Source of the DNA: Seiridium cupressi
Lineage: Eukaryota > Ascomycota > Sordariomycetes > Amphisphaeriales > Sporocadaceae
Assembly: GCA_036674765.1 (NCBI GenBank)
Contig: JARVKI010000027.1
Span: 186,001 to 250,000, forward strand
Length of the DNA: 64,000 bases
Reading direction: 5' to 3'
Position numbers and translations under genes: made by a program. The notes beneath the pieces are model-generated. The model was not told the DNA's origin and ran no database searches. It saw nothing but the letters and a program-made list of their open reading frames with translations. This document shows, one piece after another, positions 34,667 through 45,166 of the stretch (its first letter is position 1; each line of letters starts with the position of its first letter).

Positions 34667-36016
34667 ATGGCCGAATACGATTTGTTGCCCAAGTTGGTCG
34701 CCCACCTCGACCGACACCTGATCTTCCCCCTTTTGGAGTTCGCCAACAACCAGGTCCCCGAGGATGATGATGCCAAGGCGCTCCAGTTCACCAAAGCCAA
34801 GTATGAGCTGCTCAAGACGACCAACATGACCGATTTCATCGGCAGTCTGCAGGCTGAGCTGGAAGGTCTGGATGAGGCGCCCGCCGAGTACGACGAGAAG
34901 CGCCAGAAGGTCTTGTCGCGCCTGGAGCAGTTTGAAGACGAGACTAGCAAGATTACGGATCTGTTGGGTCGCGAGGAGGTCGTCAACAATTTGCGTAGTG
35001 ACAAGGTTGCCAACTTGGACTTTTTGAAGAAGGAGCACGGCGTAGGTCACCCGGGTATGCAATCTCGTTTCAGGAAAAGGCATGCTAATACTCGACGATA
35101 GGTCACGGTAGACAACGTGAACGCGCTCTACGACTTCGGTAACTTCCAGTATAGCTGCGGTAACTATGCCGCTGCCTCCGAGCTGCTGTATCAGTTCCGC
35201 GTCCTTTCTACAGACAACGACAAGGTCGCTGCAGCAACATGGGGAAAGTTGGCATCCGAGATCCTTACCACCAACTGGAAGGAGGCGGTTGAGGAGATCA
35301 CAAAGGTCAAGGAGTCCATCGATGGCAAGCTCTTCAACAACCCCCTGGCCCAGCTAAACAACCGGACGTGGCTCATCCACTGGACTCTCTTCCCCCTCTT
35401 CAACGACGACTCGACCCGAGACCAGCTTCTAGACCTTTTCTTCAGCCCGCCGTTCATCAACTCTATCCAGACTAGCTGCCCTTGGATTTTGAGATATTTG
35501 ACTGCCTCTGTTATCACCGGCCGTGGCCGAACAAGGAACTCGGGCCAGTACCAGAAGCAGCTGAAGGACATTATTCGTATTGTTAAGCAGGAGGCCTACG
35601 AGTACTCGGACCCCGTCACTGACTTTGTCCGTGCCCTCTACATTGATTTCGACTTCGAGGAGGCCCAGCGACAACTCTCGCTTGCTGAGGAGATCCTCAA
35701 GTCTGACTTCTTCCTCATCTCCACGGCTGAGCAATTCGTTGACGCTGCGAGACATCTGATCTCGGAAAGCTACTGCAAGATCCACGCTCGCATCGACATT
35801 AAGGATTTGAGCGCGCGCCTGGGACTTGGCCAGGATGAGGGTGAGAAGTGGATCGTCAACCTGATCCGCGACACGAGGGTGGATGCCAAGATTGACTACA
35901 AGGAGGGAACTGTGGTAATGAACCACCCACCCAGCAGTGTTTATCAGCAGGTGATCGAGCGGACCAAGGGCGCCTTCTTCAGGACACAGGTTTTGAGTGC
36001 GGCTGTAGCTCGATAG
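34667..36016 (+). CDS. int6: Translation initiation factor eIF3 subunit e (INT6)
   Basis: Exons 34667-35041 and 35102-36016, with a 60-bp phase-0 intron; 429 aa, a little short of animal eIF3e (about 445). It opens with the conserved N-terminal helical repeat region ([36 protein letters not shown]). Later blocks [37 protein letters not shown] and [10 protein letters not shown] are typical. A C-terminal PCI domain (about 250-400) ends in [20 protein letters not shown]. It is part of the eIF3 scaffold on the 40S ribosome. The start is in the conserved position. Codon use is strongly C-ending, as expected for a highly expressed gene. Confidence 0.96.
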
Positions 36017-36579
36017 AGCGGGCAGACAACTGGGCACGACAATCAGTGCAGGATCTGATGGATTGCTCTTAGTGAGAAAGGCATGATGCGCGGCGTTATA
36101 GGGTGTCCGGAATCGGCTAAAACCAATAGGCGGTTAGACTTGCTTGACTTGTATGGATAAGTTGCATTTGCATCGGCACTAATGAGAATTGTGAACTCTC
36201 CCATTTATAATCTGATCTGCCTGTGCCTTTGCCTATGGGACATTTATCCACAGATGATGGGATTTTGCAAATTTTCCTGGTCGTGTCGCGGTTTGACAGC
36301 TCACTTTTCGCTTTCCGTCACCCACTTGTCATTTCCAAATCTGCTGATTCGGCTCGGTAAATGACGTAGAGATCGGCCGCCCCCGCCAAACCGTTGAAGG
36401 TGAGGCTCGTGTAGATCCTTGGACCCTGCATCGCTGTACTTCAGGAACACTGCCCACCCGAAGTTTTGAGAATGTTCCCGAGTCATCCAACATCAAAAGA
36501 ACCCTTTGTCACCCTTCCTGCAGCCATCATGTGCTCAACAACATATTCCCGGTAGCAAACGATCAATGCTGCCGCCGAC
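36017..36579. other. Intergenic region
   Basis: 3' flank of eIF3e and 5' region of the receiver protein. No gene-like frame. Confidence 0.5.
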
Positions 36580-37589
36580 ATGGCGGAGATCAGAACACGA
36601 AGCACGAGTCCGACCACGCCTCTCGGTGGCCCCTTCACCAGCTTTGGGCTGATTTCCGCGCCCGGTTTTTCCTCCATCGCGATTCCGATCCCACACGGCT
36701 CCTTATACCTCAGCCCCATGGTCAGCGCCGAGCCAGCCCCGATAACTTTACCAGTTAATCTGCCCTCGCGAGCAACCTCAAATCGCAGGCCTCCCACTCC
36801 TCCCCAAAAGCCAGAATCGAATGGCGCCTACACCCTCCTCATCGTGAATGACAACCCAGTCGATCGCAAGGTATGCTCCCCCCCTCCCAACAGACCATCA
36901 CACCATCACACCCTCATCCAAGCGGTCAAGGTTGCACAGCCTGCGTACGTGTTTCGCGACGCTAACTTTTACCTGCGACAGATCCTGGGCAAAATCTGTG
37001 AAAGATGGGGTCAGCCGTATGAGCTGGCCGAAAGCGGCCAAGAAGCTGTGGATATGTACAAGCGAGATCCGGAGAGGTTCCGGTGCATCTTGATGGGTAA
37101 GCAACATCGACGATCGGGTGACTCGGGAACTTTATTTGCTTACGCCCTTGGACAGACCTGGTCATGCCCATCATGGACGGCTTTGAAGCCACGAGACAGA
37201 TCAGGACGTATGAAGAAGAATCATGGAACGCCTTCTCCTCGGCCCAATTTCCCCTTCCCGGAGTTGGACCCTCCCGCACGTCCCGGGACACACCGAAGCC
37301 GATACGGCGCACGGTCATCATAGCACTCGTCCCGTCTTACTCCGTAACGGGACTCCGGCAGCGCATAGCGGACACGGGCTTTGACTTATCCTTTTGCCGA
37401 CCCTTTCACCTGGGCACGATGGGAAATATGCTGTTCAGTGGCCCAGGAATGAACGTTGTAGGCTTGTACGGCGGCGTAGACGATAGCCAGCTGAAAGACG
37501 CCGGTTACCCCCTGCAGATCAAGCGGCGCAAGCCAAGTAGCATTGGCGACAGAGAGGTGGGCGAGGCTCTTGGACGGGCTGTCAGTTAG
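36580..37589 (+). CDS. Atypical response-regulator receiver-domain protein
   Basis: Exons 36580-36870, 36982-37096 and 37156-37589; introns of 111 bp (a multiple of three, so easily misread as coding) and 59 bp; 279 aa. The first about 80 residues are Pro/Ser-rich. The receiver domain follows: TLLIVNDNPVDRK (strand 1), then LGKICERWGQPYELAESGQEAVDMY, and ILMDLVMPIMDGFEATRQIR, whose Asp136 is the phospho-acceptor position and is created across intron 2. Two usual signalling residues differ: the first acidic pocket residue is Asn90, and the conserved Lys is Arg217 in CRPF. The Thr/Ser position reads IIALVPS. An insertion of about 30 residues lies between strands 3 and 4. No kinase or output domain is attached. 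It may be a receiver that no longer follows normal phosphotransfer. Confidence 0.82.
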
Positions 37590-38006
37590 GGACTATAGTC
37601 CATAACAAGAAGGGAAGATATTGGATACCGTCGAGTTTGGGATCGCCATCAAACACCGGGAGTTTGTTTCGGCTGAAGATTGTTGTAAGATGGTGTATGA
37701 CATGATGCATTCAGGGTTAATATGACGGTATGGAAGGCATTGGGAGGCGTCACGGCTAGGCTTTCATTAGAATTGAACATTTTATGACTATTTTTACTTT
37801 GGTCTTGATGCATATTGATCATTCATGTTGCCCGTGATAAATCTGGTTTTTACTACATACAACACCTCAAAGATTCAAATGAATTCTTTGGCCTTTGTGT
37901 AGCACGGTTCGGGTACTCGAAGAGCTTGAAGCCTCCTGGCACTTGCTTTTGGAACAGGCCATTTGGGTCATACTTCTTGCTTGCTTGCTGCAACCTCTGC
38001 TTTACC
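37590..38006 (-). other. Out-of-frame 3' end of the FAD oxidase gene and intergenic DNA
   Basis: At 38006-37853 on the minus strand the reading frame next to the oxidase's stop encodes VKQRLQQASKKYDPNGLFQKQVPGG and more, the normal C-terminal end of this oxidase family. 37590-37852 is the convergent intergenic gap. Confidence 0.7.
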
Positions 38007-39432
38007 TCAGCTTCCGTATCCAGCAATGGGATCCTGCCAAGAATCCGCATAGTTCAGATAGATATACGCGTGATATACATCCAGCTCCTTAGCTTTAGCT
38101 TCCATGCGCCTGAATAGCTCTCGGGCTTGGGCATAGACAAGCCCGTCGTCCTCCGCGGTATCCCAAGTGGGGCTCAAGAGTATATTGAAGAGGTTTCCGT
38201 CGCTCTCCTCCAGTCCCAAAGAGTTGCCCCCATGAGCGGCAGCCTTCGCATTGATGATACTCGGAATGGGCTGGAATGAGAAAACCCATATTAGTGAAGA
38301 GACCGATACAAGATTCTGCGCGATTTCCTGCGCAATCTCGTAGATAGCCGACATCATCGCCGCACTGTTCTTGTATGTCGCAGACGCAAATAATTGCCGG
38401 CGTGAAGCTACGATGCTTGCCCCCATATCGGTAGTGATGTTCGACAGACTACTGATCTTCAGCGTGCTGAAGAACTGCGGACCCAGAGAGGTGATTCCAT
38501 CGAAGATTGGTGGATTATCAACAGCCTTGGTATACTCGAGGCTGTGTGCCGTCATCCAAGTATTCGAGCTTGCGATCCACCCTACACTAGAGATGAGGGC
38601 CGCATAAGAGTCAAAATCCGGGTTGCCCGTGAAGGACTCAAAGGCCAAGAAGACGTCATCGATGGCTGAGATATCGATGCCAAGCTGGCCGCCCCAAATG
38701 TTTCCCTGCTCGAAGACTGGCAGAGTGAAGGACGTAACGACCCCGAAGTTATTAGAGCCACCTTTAAGTGCTCGCCATAGGTCCGAGTTGGTTGTGGCGT
38801 TGGCGTTCACGATCTCGCCCGTCGCTAGAACGACCTCGAAGTTCTGCACATTATCGCAAGCATACCCATATCGGCCAGAGAAAAAGGAGATGCCAACACC
38901 TGTCACAAGCCCGCTCACTCCGACGGTCGCCACGCGGCCGCCCACTGTGGCCAAGCCTTGCTGCTCCAAAGCACTATACACATTGACCCACCTGTTACCA
39001 GGTTCAATCTCAACCGTTGATTTCTCAGTCGAAACCTCCAGCTGACTACGATTCTGCAGATCTAGGATGATGCCCAAGGCGATGTTTGCCGAACCGGCAT
39101 ATGGGCTGTGCCCGCCTGACCGTATGGCAAACTTGCATTCCTCTGGGAATACCTGACCTCCACGATTCAAGAGGGTTACAGCAACGGAGACGTCTTCCTT
39201 GCTCGTCGGGATTGCGATGCAGCTTGGGGCGATTTCCTGCTCCTGCGCACTCCAATAGGAAGTCCGGGACGCTTCAAATTCAGGTTGACCAAGGCTTACA
39301 ACTTTCCCCTCGAGGAAATGACCCAAAGCTGAGCACTGTATAGGCAGAAAGCGTTAGTGATGTATCAGCATGCCGCATCGACCAGCTCACTTACACAGTT
39401 TGCTGAGCCAGAGAGCACTGAAAAAGCGGCAT
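38007..39432 (-). CDS. Secreted FAD-linked oxidase (VAO/BBE type), frameshifted near its end
   Basis: Exon 39335-38007 carries the body; a short upstream exon ending at 39397 (LAQQT) probably joins it through a 61-bp intron (39336-39396), giving QQT-CSALGHF. The first in-frame Met is at 39432, but the N-terminus, which should be a secretion signal, is likely incomplete. FAD-binding marks: PTSKEDVSVAV, AIRSGGHSPYAGSAN (His for covalent flavin), TVGGRVATVGVSGLVTGVGISFFSGRYGYACDNV, and LWRALKGGSNNFGVVTSFTLP. The body is about 440 aa. The stop at 38007 follows DPIAGYGS; one extra base would account for the loss of the next 45-50 residues, which remain readable in the adjacent frame. Typical roles are oxidation of alcohols, sugars or alkaloid-like compounds. 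Substrate unknown. Either a sequencing error or a recent loss of function. Confidence 0.8.
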
Positions 39433-40346
39433 CAAGAGAAAATTAAGTCGAATACCATTCACTAGCAGCAGCGAATTCCCACACGCTTCCCGGCAAGGCG
39501 GTGGAGAAGTTACGGGAAGATTCCGCCATGCTGGGTTGATGTTCCTTGTAGTTGGTGATGGAGCACGGAACTGAAGGAGCTTTGATCGTTTGAAAGGCGG
39601 GACATGTAGTGCACGACAAGAAAAAGACCCAAACCCCTCGTCCAACACTTTTCGCTTAGGCAGGATGCGGCCGCGGTGTTCAATGCTAGGGATCGCTCTT
39701 GTGTGTTTTGGATTTCCATGTCTGATTGGTTTGGGCAACCTTAGCTGCATCACTCTCGCATCGTCGAGGACAATCCCATGCAATCTCAGTTTATCTACCC
39801 CATCGCGAATTGAAACTTTACAGGCACGACTCGATAATTGGTTGAGGAGTCTGATTGACGTTCACGAACCGCTGTCCTCGTGTTTTATACAAGTTCTGAC
39901 GTCCCGAGCTAGCAAAGGAGGGTATCCGTCCATCCATCCATCCACAAACTTCTGACCACTGTCTCTCCTCATACAGGGACTATAAATGCTCGATACACAG
40001 ATCTCTAGCAGCTGAGAGCTTCAGTATTTGCGTGTTCATCACCCTAATTCCGCTGGATGTCTGTATACGTGCCTCGCGAATAATACTGACGATCCAACAT
40101 TAGTGATACGAATCAGCCAGAGTCGCGGGGCTGATAAACCTATGAGTGGGCTCCGCTTAACAGCGGAACCCACACCATTAATCACTACACTAACTACTCC
40201 TCATCAACATCATCATCATACAAACAGTTCTGACAAGCAAGAGAGCCGCCAGATTCATACGACTATAGCTCATATCTCCCAATCAGTTGTTGAAGTGATC
40301 ATCCCTTGGTTGGAAGCACTCCGAAGTGAACCTTGCTGGCGCAATA
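39433..40346. other. Intergenic, divergent promoter region
   Basis: Between the oxidase (minus) and the NTF2-like gene (plus). A short CCAT repeat (ccatccatccatcc) lies near 39932-39946. No gene-like frame. Confidence 0.45.
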
Positions 40347-40862
40347 ATGACGTCTTCCGGCTATGACCCGGTCTTTCCCAGCAGCATCGCTGCGGGTGAC
40401 AGGATCCGGTCCTTCATATCAGAGTTCTACAAGGTATCCGATGATCCGAATAAGAATGAGGAATGGGCGGCATATTTTCTGCCGGACGCGGTTCTAGTGA
40501 TGGGCCCGGACACCGTCAGGGGCATTGATGGTGAGTACTATCGTGGCAGCCGTCTATTATCCTCTGGAAATCGGAAACATCGAACGGATTCCTTGTTCTG
40601 ACTTTTGATTTCAGAGATCCGAAAACTGCGTGTGAAGATGTGGGAGAAGGTCGCAGCGCGGAAGCACCAGCCTCAGAAGGTCTTTGAGAGCACATTTGGA
40701 TCTAGTAAACAGGGCCAGAAGGAGTACATGCTCTTCGGCGACTTGGACTATGATCTAAAGTCTGGCGAGAAACAAAGCGTTTCGTGGGCCGGAAATATGG
40801 TGCTGGAGGAGGTGGAGGGTAAGCCGAGGTTCAAGTATTACCGCGTCTATATCCAGCGATAG
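40347..40862 (+). CDS. NTF2-like/SnoaL-like small protein
   Basis: Exons 40347-40530 and 40615-40862, with an 84-bp phase-1 intron (GTGAGT...TTTCAG); 143 aa. The order is an N-terminal helix (IRSFISEFYKVSDDPNKNEEWAAYF), a DAVLVMGPDTVRGIDGEIRKLR segment, then a strand-rich half (EYMLFGDLDYDL, QSVSWAGNMVLEEVEGKPRFKYYRVYI). This is the cone-shaped alpha+beta fold used by SnoaL-like cyclases, dehydratases and scaffold proteins. No catalytic set can be named. No signal peptide. It is divergent from the FAD oxidase; the two could be functionally paired, but this is a guess. Confidence 0.8.
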
Positions 40863-41803
40863 AATATAGGATAGTATCTCAACAGAAACTTGACGTTAGC
40901 TGGGTTGGACATTGAATTCGAAACTTTTCAACACTGTTGTGATGAACTATGAACCCATTTGAATTTGGACTGACTTTGTGCGACCTTTGTCCAACTGCCG
41001 TCTTGCAGTTCTTGATTTAATTCATACATATTTCGAGTCCGACCTACTCAATCAGAACTGAGGATATTAAAGATATAGATAGATCCCTTGCTTCGTTGTC
41101 AAATTCTCCATTGCCCTCTTACATGTTACCATCCATTCTTTGAAATAGTGCAATAAGATACGACCCCCGCCGCATGCCCATTGGCTGGAAAGCCTTCAGT
41201 GTGAGAACCTCGGCCATGAATAGTACCAGGGTGTTAGACATTTCAGGGGCATCACATCTCGTGAGACTTATGTTCAAGCTGTAAGAGCGCTATAAACCCC
41301 CTAGTCAATGTAACGGGTGATTTAATCAACGTCGCCATCATTCGAAGCGCTCAGTCCTTCGTCTGGGGATCGTGGGGTAGAGATCCCCGGTCCCTTAGCG
41401 GGAAGCGGGGGGGGGGGGGGCGGGCCCCGGGGGGGGGGGCGGGGGGGCGGGGCGGGGCGCGGGGGGCGCAAGNNNNNNNNNNCAAGTAAATTTAACGGTT
41501 TATTTAAAAAACGTCCCCAAAATTTGAACCGCACATTCCTTCGTTTGGGGTTGTTGGGGTTTTTTACCCCGGTCCATTATCGGGAACCCCCCCCCCCCCC
41601 CCCCCCCCCCACTTCGTGTGGAGAAGCCGAGGCACTTCCAACGTAAGCTACATTGTATGCAGGTGCTAAAGATTCGCTATTGCCGTGGCATATTCGAATA
41701 CTAGAGCTTTGTTACACGATTCAATATCAAGAACCATTTGTATTTGCCAATATTTGTAACTTATTGCCTGTTTTCGCGCTGTCTCACCCGTCAGATCACC
41801 AGC
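40863..41803. other. Intergenic region including the assembly scar
   Basis: No gene apart from the scar described separately. The promoter of the enoyl-CoA isomerase lies at 41.64-41.80 kb. Confidence 0.5.
41296..41641. repeat. Low-quality contig junction: G/C homopolymer runs around a 10-N gap
   Basis: The Ns are at 41473-41482. To the left a G-rich run (about 41407-41471) follows the phrase ccttcgtctggggatcg; to the right, after a noisy A/T-rich stretch, the phrase ccttcgtttggggttgttgg precedes a C run (about 41587-41610). Both flanks read as degraded versions of the same about 110 bases. This looks like two ends of one locus that the assembler failed to merge, not biological repeats. Confidence 0.75.
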
Positions 41804-42697
41804 ATGCCCTCAGCAGCGTTCCAAGTCGAGTACACGGGCCGAGTGGCCATCGTGACCATCACGAACGAGAAGAAGCTCAACGCACTAAGCGGGCCACAAT
41901 ACTTTGAGCTGTCTCAAATCCTGCGGGAGATCGCGACCCACGATGAAGTCTACATCACGCTGCTGACCGGGAAAGGCCGGTTTTTCTCAGCGTGCGTAGT
42001 TCCCCTCCGCCTCACCGATCCCCTGCCACCTTGAATCCGTGGAAAATCATGAGTTGCTGACACGAACGACAGCGGCGCCGATGTGTCCTTTGGCAAGAGC
42101 GTCCCGGAAAACTCAGACCCGTACTTAGAGTGGCTGCGCATGTTCGTGGCAAACAACCTGAACGCGACGCAGGCCTTCTACACGCACCCCAAGATCCTAG
42201 TGGTGGGACTGAACGGGCCTGTGATCGGCTTGTCCGCCGCTCTCGTGTCGTTTGCCGACTTCATCTACTGCACGCCGCACACATTCCTCCTGACCCCTTT
42301 CTCATCCCTTGGCCTCGTCGCCGAGGGAGGCTCGTCCAGGGCGTTGGTGCAGCGGCTGGGTATCAGCAAAGCCAACGAGGCGCTCATCATGAGCAAGCGC
42401 ATCCCGAGTGACGAGTTATTGCAGACTGGATTCGTGAACAAGATCTTTGACTGTACGAAGGACGAGGACGCCAAGTTCAGGGCATTGGTTTTGAAGGAAA
42501 TTGATGACAGGCTTGGCGAGCATTTGATCGGTGACAGCTTGACGGGGATCAAAGCATTGATTCGAAAGCCAGAGAAGGACATTCTAGATATCCAGAACAC
42601 CAACGAGGCATTTGCTGGACTGGGGAGGTTCCTGAGTGGTGTGCCGCAGGCTGAGTTCGCAAAGATCGCAAGTGGACAGAAGCGACATAAGCTATGA
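41804..42697 (+). CDS. eci1: Peroxisomal enoyl-CoA hydratase/isomerase, delta3,delta2-enoyl-CoA isomerase (ECI1) type
   Basis: Exons 41804-41991 and 42073-42697, with an 81-bp intron; the splice makes FFSA-GADVSFG. The product is 270 aa. Crotonase-fold marks: VAIVTITNEKKLNALSGPQYFEL, the oxyanion segment FFSAGADVS, NGPVIGLSAALVSFADFIY, and SLGLVAEGGSSRALVQRLG with the Glu of AEGG at the catalytic position of ECI enzymes. It ends in RHKL, a plausible variant PTS1 peroxisome signal (compare the non-canonical HRL of yeast Eci1). It moves double bonds during beta-oxidation of unsaturated fatty acids. In-frame Met codons upstream (41738) would hide the conserved start, so 41804 is preferred. Confidence 0.88.
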
Positions 42698-42772
42698 ACA
42701 CTGTTCACATACAGAGCGTGTATAACGATATCTATTTGGCGCGTGCGACGGTGTCCTAATCTACCAGGAGTA

Positions 42773-45166
42773 TTATGCAAGAAGCCCGAACAGCAGGCTG
42801 GTTCTCTTCCAGTATTCATGTGATGATTTCGCCATTTGTTCCTTGGCTTCACTTGAAAGCCCGGTCCGTTTAAAGACCTCCTCTGCCAGCTTTGTGAGAT
42901 TCTCATTTGATCCTGCAGTAGTGCTAAGACCAATTTGCAGTAGTAGAATGTCATATAGCCATTGGACTAGCAGATCCTGCTTATGGTTTGATTCCTCGAC
43001 TTTAGGTTGTTCGGTCTCATTGGCCGCTTTACTATTCTCAACTTCTAGTGTTTCCTCATTCTCGACTCCTAGTGTTTCCTCACTACCAGCCGTCTTGGAA
43101 TCAGTTTCGTCTTTTGGAGGTTCCGCTTGTTCGTTGAGCTTCGTTCGCCAAGCATCACTCAGCCGAGCACTGAAGGCCAGCTTGAGTATGGACAAGGCAG
43201 CTGGACTCCAAAGATCAAGGCCAGCGTCACCCATGGAGGTGACTAGATCACGTAGTAGTTTGAAAACACCCGGCGACGGCTGCGAGGGCAACGCAGGCTC
43301 ACCTTCCCATAGGACTCGACCAATGATCCGCTTCCTTGTCAAGCTGTTGCTTGTGAACTGCTCAAGAGGCTCGACGGAGACGAATACAGCCACTGTCTTC
43401 TGCAACGAAGAAACACTTTCTAGGCCGAAAGACTTAGTACTGTCCAATTTGGGTAGTTGGCTGCGTACGCTCCGTATTATTCGGAGCAAGTACATAGCGA
43501 TTTCGCCATTATTTGTGCCGTTCTCGCGTGCTTGCCAGAGCTTGCCCAATTGCTCGTCCAAATCACGGTAGGCTTTACCGAGAGTCTTGTTGAGTTGGTC
43601 GTCGATTTTCTGCGGATCTTCTTTGCTCAGGAGCGTCTGTCGAACCTCGATGGTCTCCTCATCCTCGATTTCATCAACATCGTTGTCCCAGCGCTGACGC
43701 TTAAGCTGTTGGACGATCTCTCCCACATCGTCGATGAGATGATACCATGATTCATAACTCGAAATAGCTCGGGAAGTAGCATCATTCCTGCCATGCAGAC
43801 GAGAAAGCACCTCATGTGTGATGTGCTTTGCTCCGTTGCTCACATCCATATCAAGCATCTCCTCGTCCCATAAACTCTGATGAGAGCCGGAAGTTTCAGT
43901 CAGCCAAGTTTCGAGAGTGGCAGCAACTTCAGAAGCTATCAGACGGAGTTTCGAAACCTTCAAATCCAAGACGCTCAGGAGTCTTGTGTTGATTGCATCG
44001 CGTAGGCCATCCAACATTTCAGAGGGGTCAGATCCTCGAGCCTTTCCTCCGTCTCTGATCCAGTGCTGTAGAACTTTGGTTCGCAAGTCTACAATGGTCT
44101 TGAACTCAGACATCTGCCCTAGAGTCTTGCTGAGTCCTTCCAGCAGCGTCTCGCCACCCCTCTCGGCCCAGCTAGTAAGCATGGATCTAGCTTGCTTCCC
44201 GTCCAAATCGTTATGTCGTATGAAGGGAGTGAAGTACTGAATATCGTCCCCACACCATCTCTCGCATATGTCTAGCCGGAGCCCTTCCAAAGCTTTGAGT
44301 GATTCGTCGGCCAGAAGGGGTTTCTTTTTCAATGCGGCAAGTGCGTCGGAAAGTTTCGACGGAACTAGGGCTTGCACATCCAACAGTGTTCTTGTGTAAA
44401 GGTCAAGCCCATGTAGCACATTTTCTGCACTCTTGTCCCGGTCGTGCTCTTCAACATCAAACTCCAGGACCATAGCCTCTGCCCGTACGTTTAAGAAGTG
44501 GCGCAGGACATCCCTGGCCCCAGAGCTTTCTGCCAGACTGTACGCACAGAGGGCCTTGAGGATGTCGCTTTGTTGGATATCGCTGCTAACCTTGTCGAGT
44601 ATCTTGGCAATGCCTCGGAGCAGCTTGTTCTTCAAACTTCGTTGATTCTTTTTCGCTGTCTCGACTGACTCTCGTAGGCCGCTAGTCACCATGCTCACAT
44701 TACCGAAGCTCGCGATGAGCAGCCGTATCAGCACAAGCACCTTTGCAGCGAGGATCAACCTCTCGCCCTTACCCTCCTTCCCTCCCTTCAACAGCCGGCC
44801 AACAGCGAGCGCGCATGCCTCAAGCAGCTTGACCCTCGCGGCCTGGCTCATCTCCGACTCGATATCTGCCCTCCCGCGGAACTTGCTCAGACCTGTGACT
44901 TTGCTATCCACGATTGTCCGCCCGCACTTCCCGCCCATGCGTCCCAGCACATTTTGGGCATCGCTCATATCCGTGCGCATCTGCACGATGGTGTCGGCGG
45001 TGCCCAGAAGCTCGCGGTAGCTGTTGCCCACCTGGGTGCGCAGGCGCGCGGCCTTCTCGTCGATCTGGACATGGAGGGACTTGTGGATTGCGCGGATCTG
45101 GGGCAACGTGTAGGTCTCGAAGACCTGAGTGGAAGAGGTCAGGTTGGAGGTGTCGGGAGCGGCCAT
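42773..45166 (-). CDS. cog1: Conserved oligomeric Golgi complex subunit 1 (COG1)
   Basis: A single exon of 797 aa. The N-terminal Vps51/COG1-type helical region is clear: STQVFETYTLPQIRAIHKSLHVQIDEKAARLRTQVGNSYRELLGTADTIVQMRTDM. The rest is a long, mostly helical rod with blocks fitting COG1 (LEGLRLDICERWCGDDIQYFTPFIR, LAFSARLSDAWRTKL). An acidic, low-complexity insert with a direct repeat (EETLGVENEETLEVEN) sits near residues 690-720. The last part is conserved (QWLYDILLLQIGL, KSSHEYWKRTSLLFGLLA). COG tethers retrograde vesicles at the Golgi. It ends 76 bp from the isomerase stop, tail to tail. Confidence 0.9.
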   Translation of the reverse strand: MAAPDTSNLTSSTQVFETYTLPQIRAIHKSLHVQIDEKAARLRTQVGNSYRELLGTADTIVQMRTDMSDAQNVLGRMGGKCGRTIVDSKVTGLSKFRGRADIESEMSQAARVKLLEACALAVGRLLKGGKEGKGERLILAAKVLVLIRLLIASFGNVSMVTSGLRESVETAKKNQRSLKNKLLRGIAKILDKVSSDIQQSDILKALCAYSLAESSGARDVLRHFLNVRAEAMVLEFDVEEHDRDKSAENVLHGLDLYTRTLLDVQALVPSKLSDALAALKKKPLLADESLKALEGLRLDICERWCGDDIQYFTPFIRHNDLDGKQARSMLTSWAERGGETLLEGLSKTLGQMSEFKTIVDLRTKVLQHWIRDGGKARGSDPSEMLDGLRDAINTRLLSVLDLKVSKLRLIASEVAATLETWLTETSGSHQSLWDEEMLDMDVSNGAKHITHEVLSRLHGRNDATSRAISSYESWYHLIDDVGEIVQQLKRQRWDNDVDEIEDEETIEVRQTLLSKEDPQKIDDQLNKTLGKAYRDLDEQLGKLWQARENGTNNGEIAMYLLRIIRSVRSQLPKLDSTKSFGLESVSSLQKTVAVFVSVEPLEQFTSNSLTRKRIIGRVLWEGEPALPSQPSPGVFKLLRDLVTSMGDAGLDLWSPAALSILKLAFSARLSDAWRTKLNEQAEPPKDETDSKTAGSEETLGVENEETLEVENSKAANETEQPKVEESNHKQDLLVQWLYDILLLQIGLSTTAGSNENLTKLAEEVFKRTGLSSEAKEQMAKSSHEYWKRTSLLFGLLA

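Noticed and set aside
33758..35083. 441-codon minus-strand open frame
   Set aside because: Most of it is the antisense of the first exon of eIF3e. Only the part from the Met at 34285 onward is a real protein (mL49), and its end needs a splice.
38007..38060. An intron explaining the frame change in the FAD oxidase
   Set aside because: The two conserved segments are only a few bases apart, far less than any workable intron.
41322..41534. Proline-rich frame across the gap
   Set aside because: Produced by G/C homopolymers and Ns of an assembly scar.
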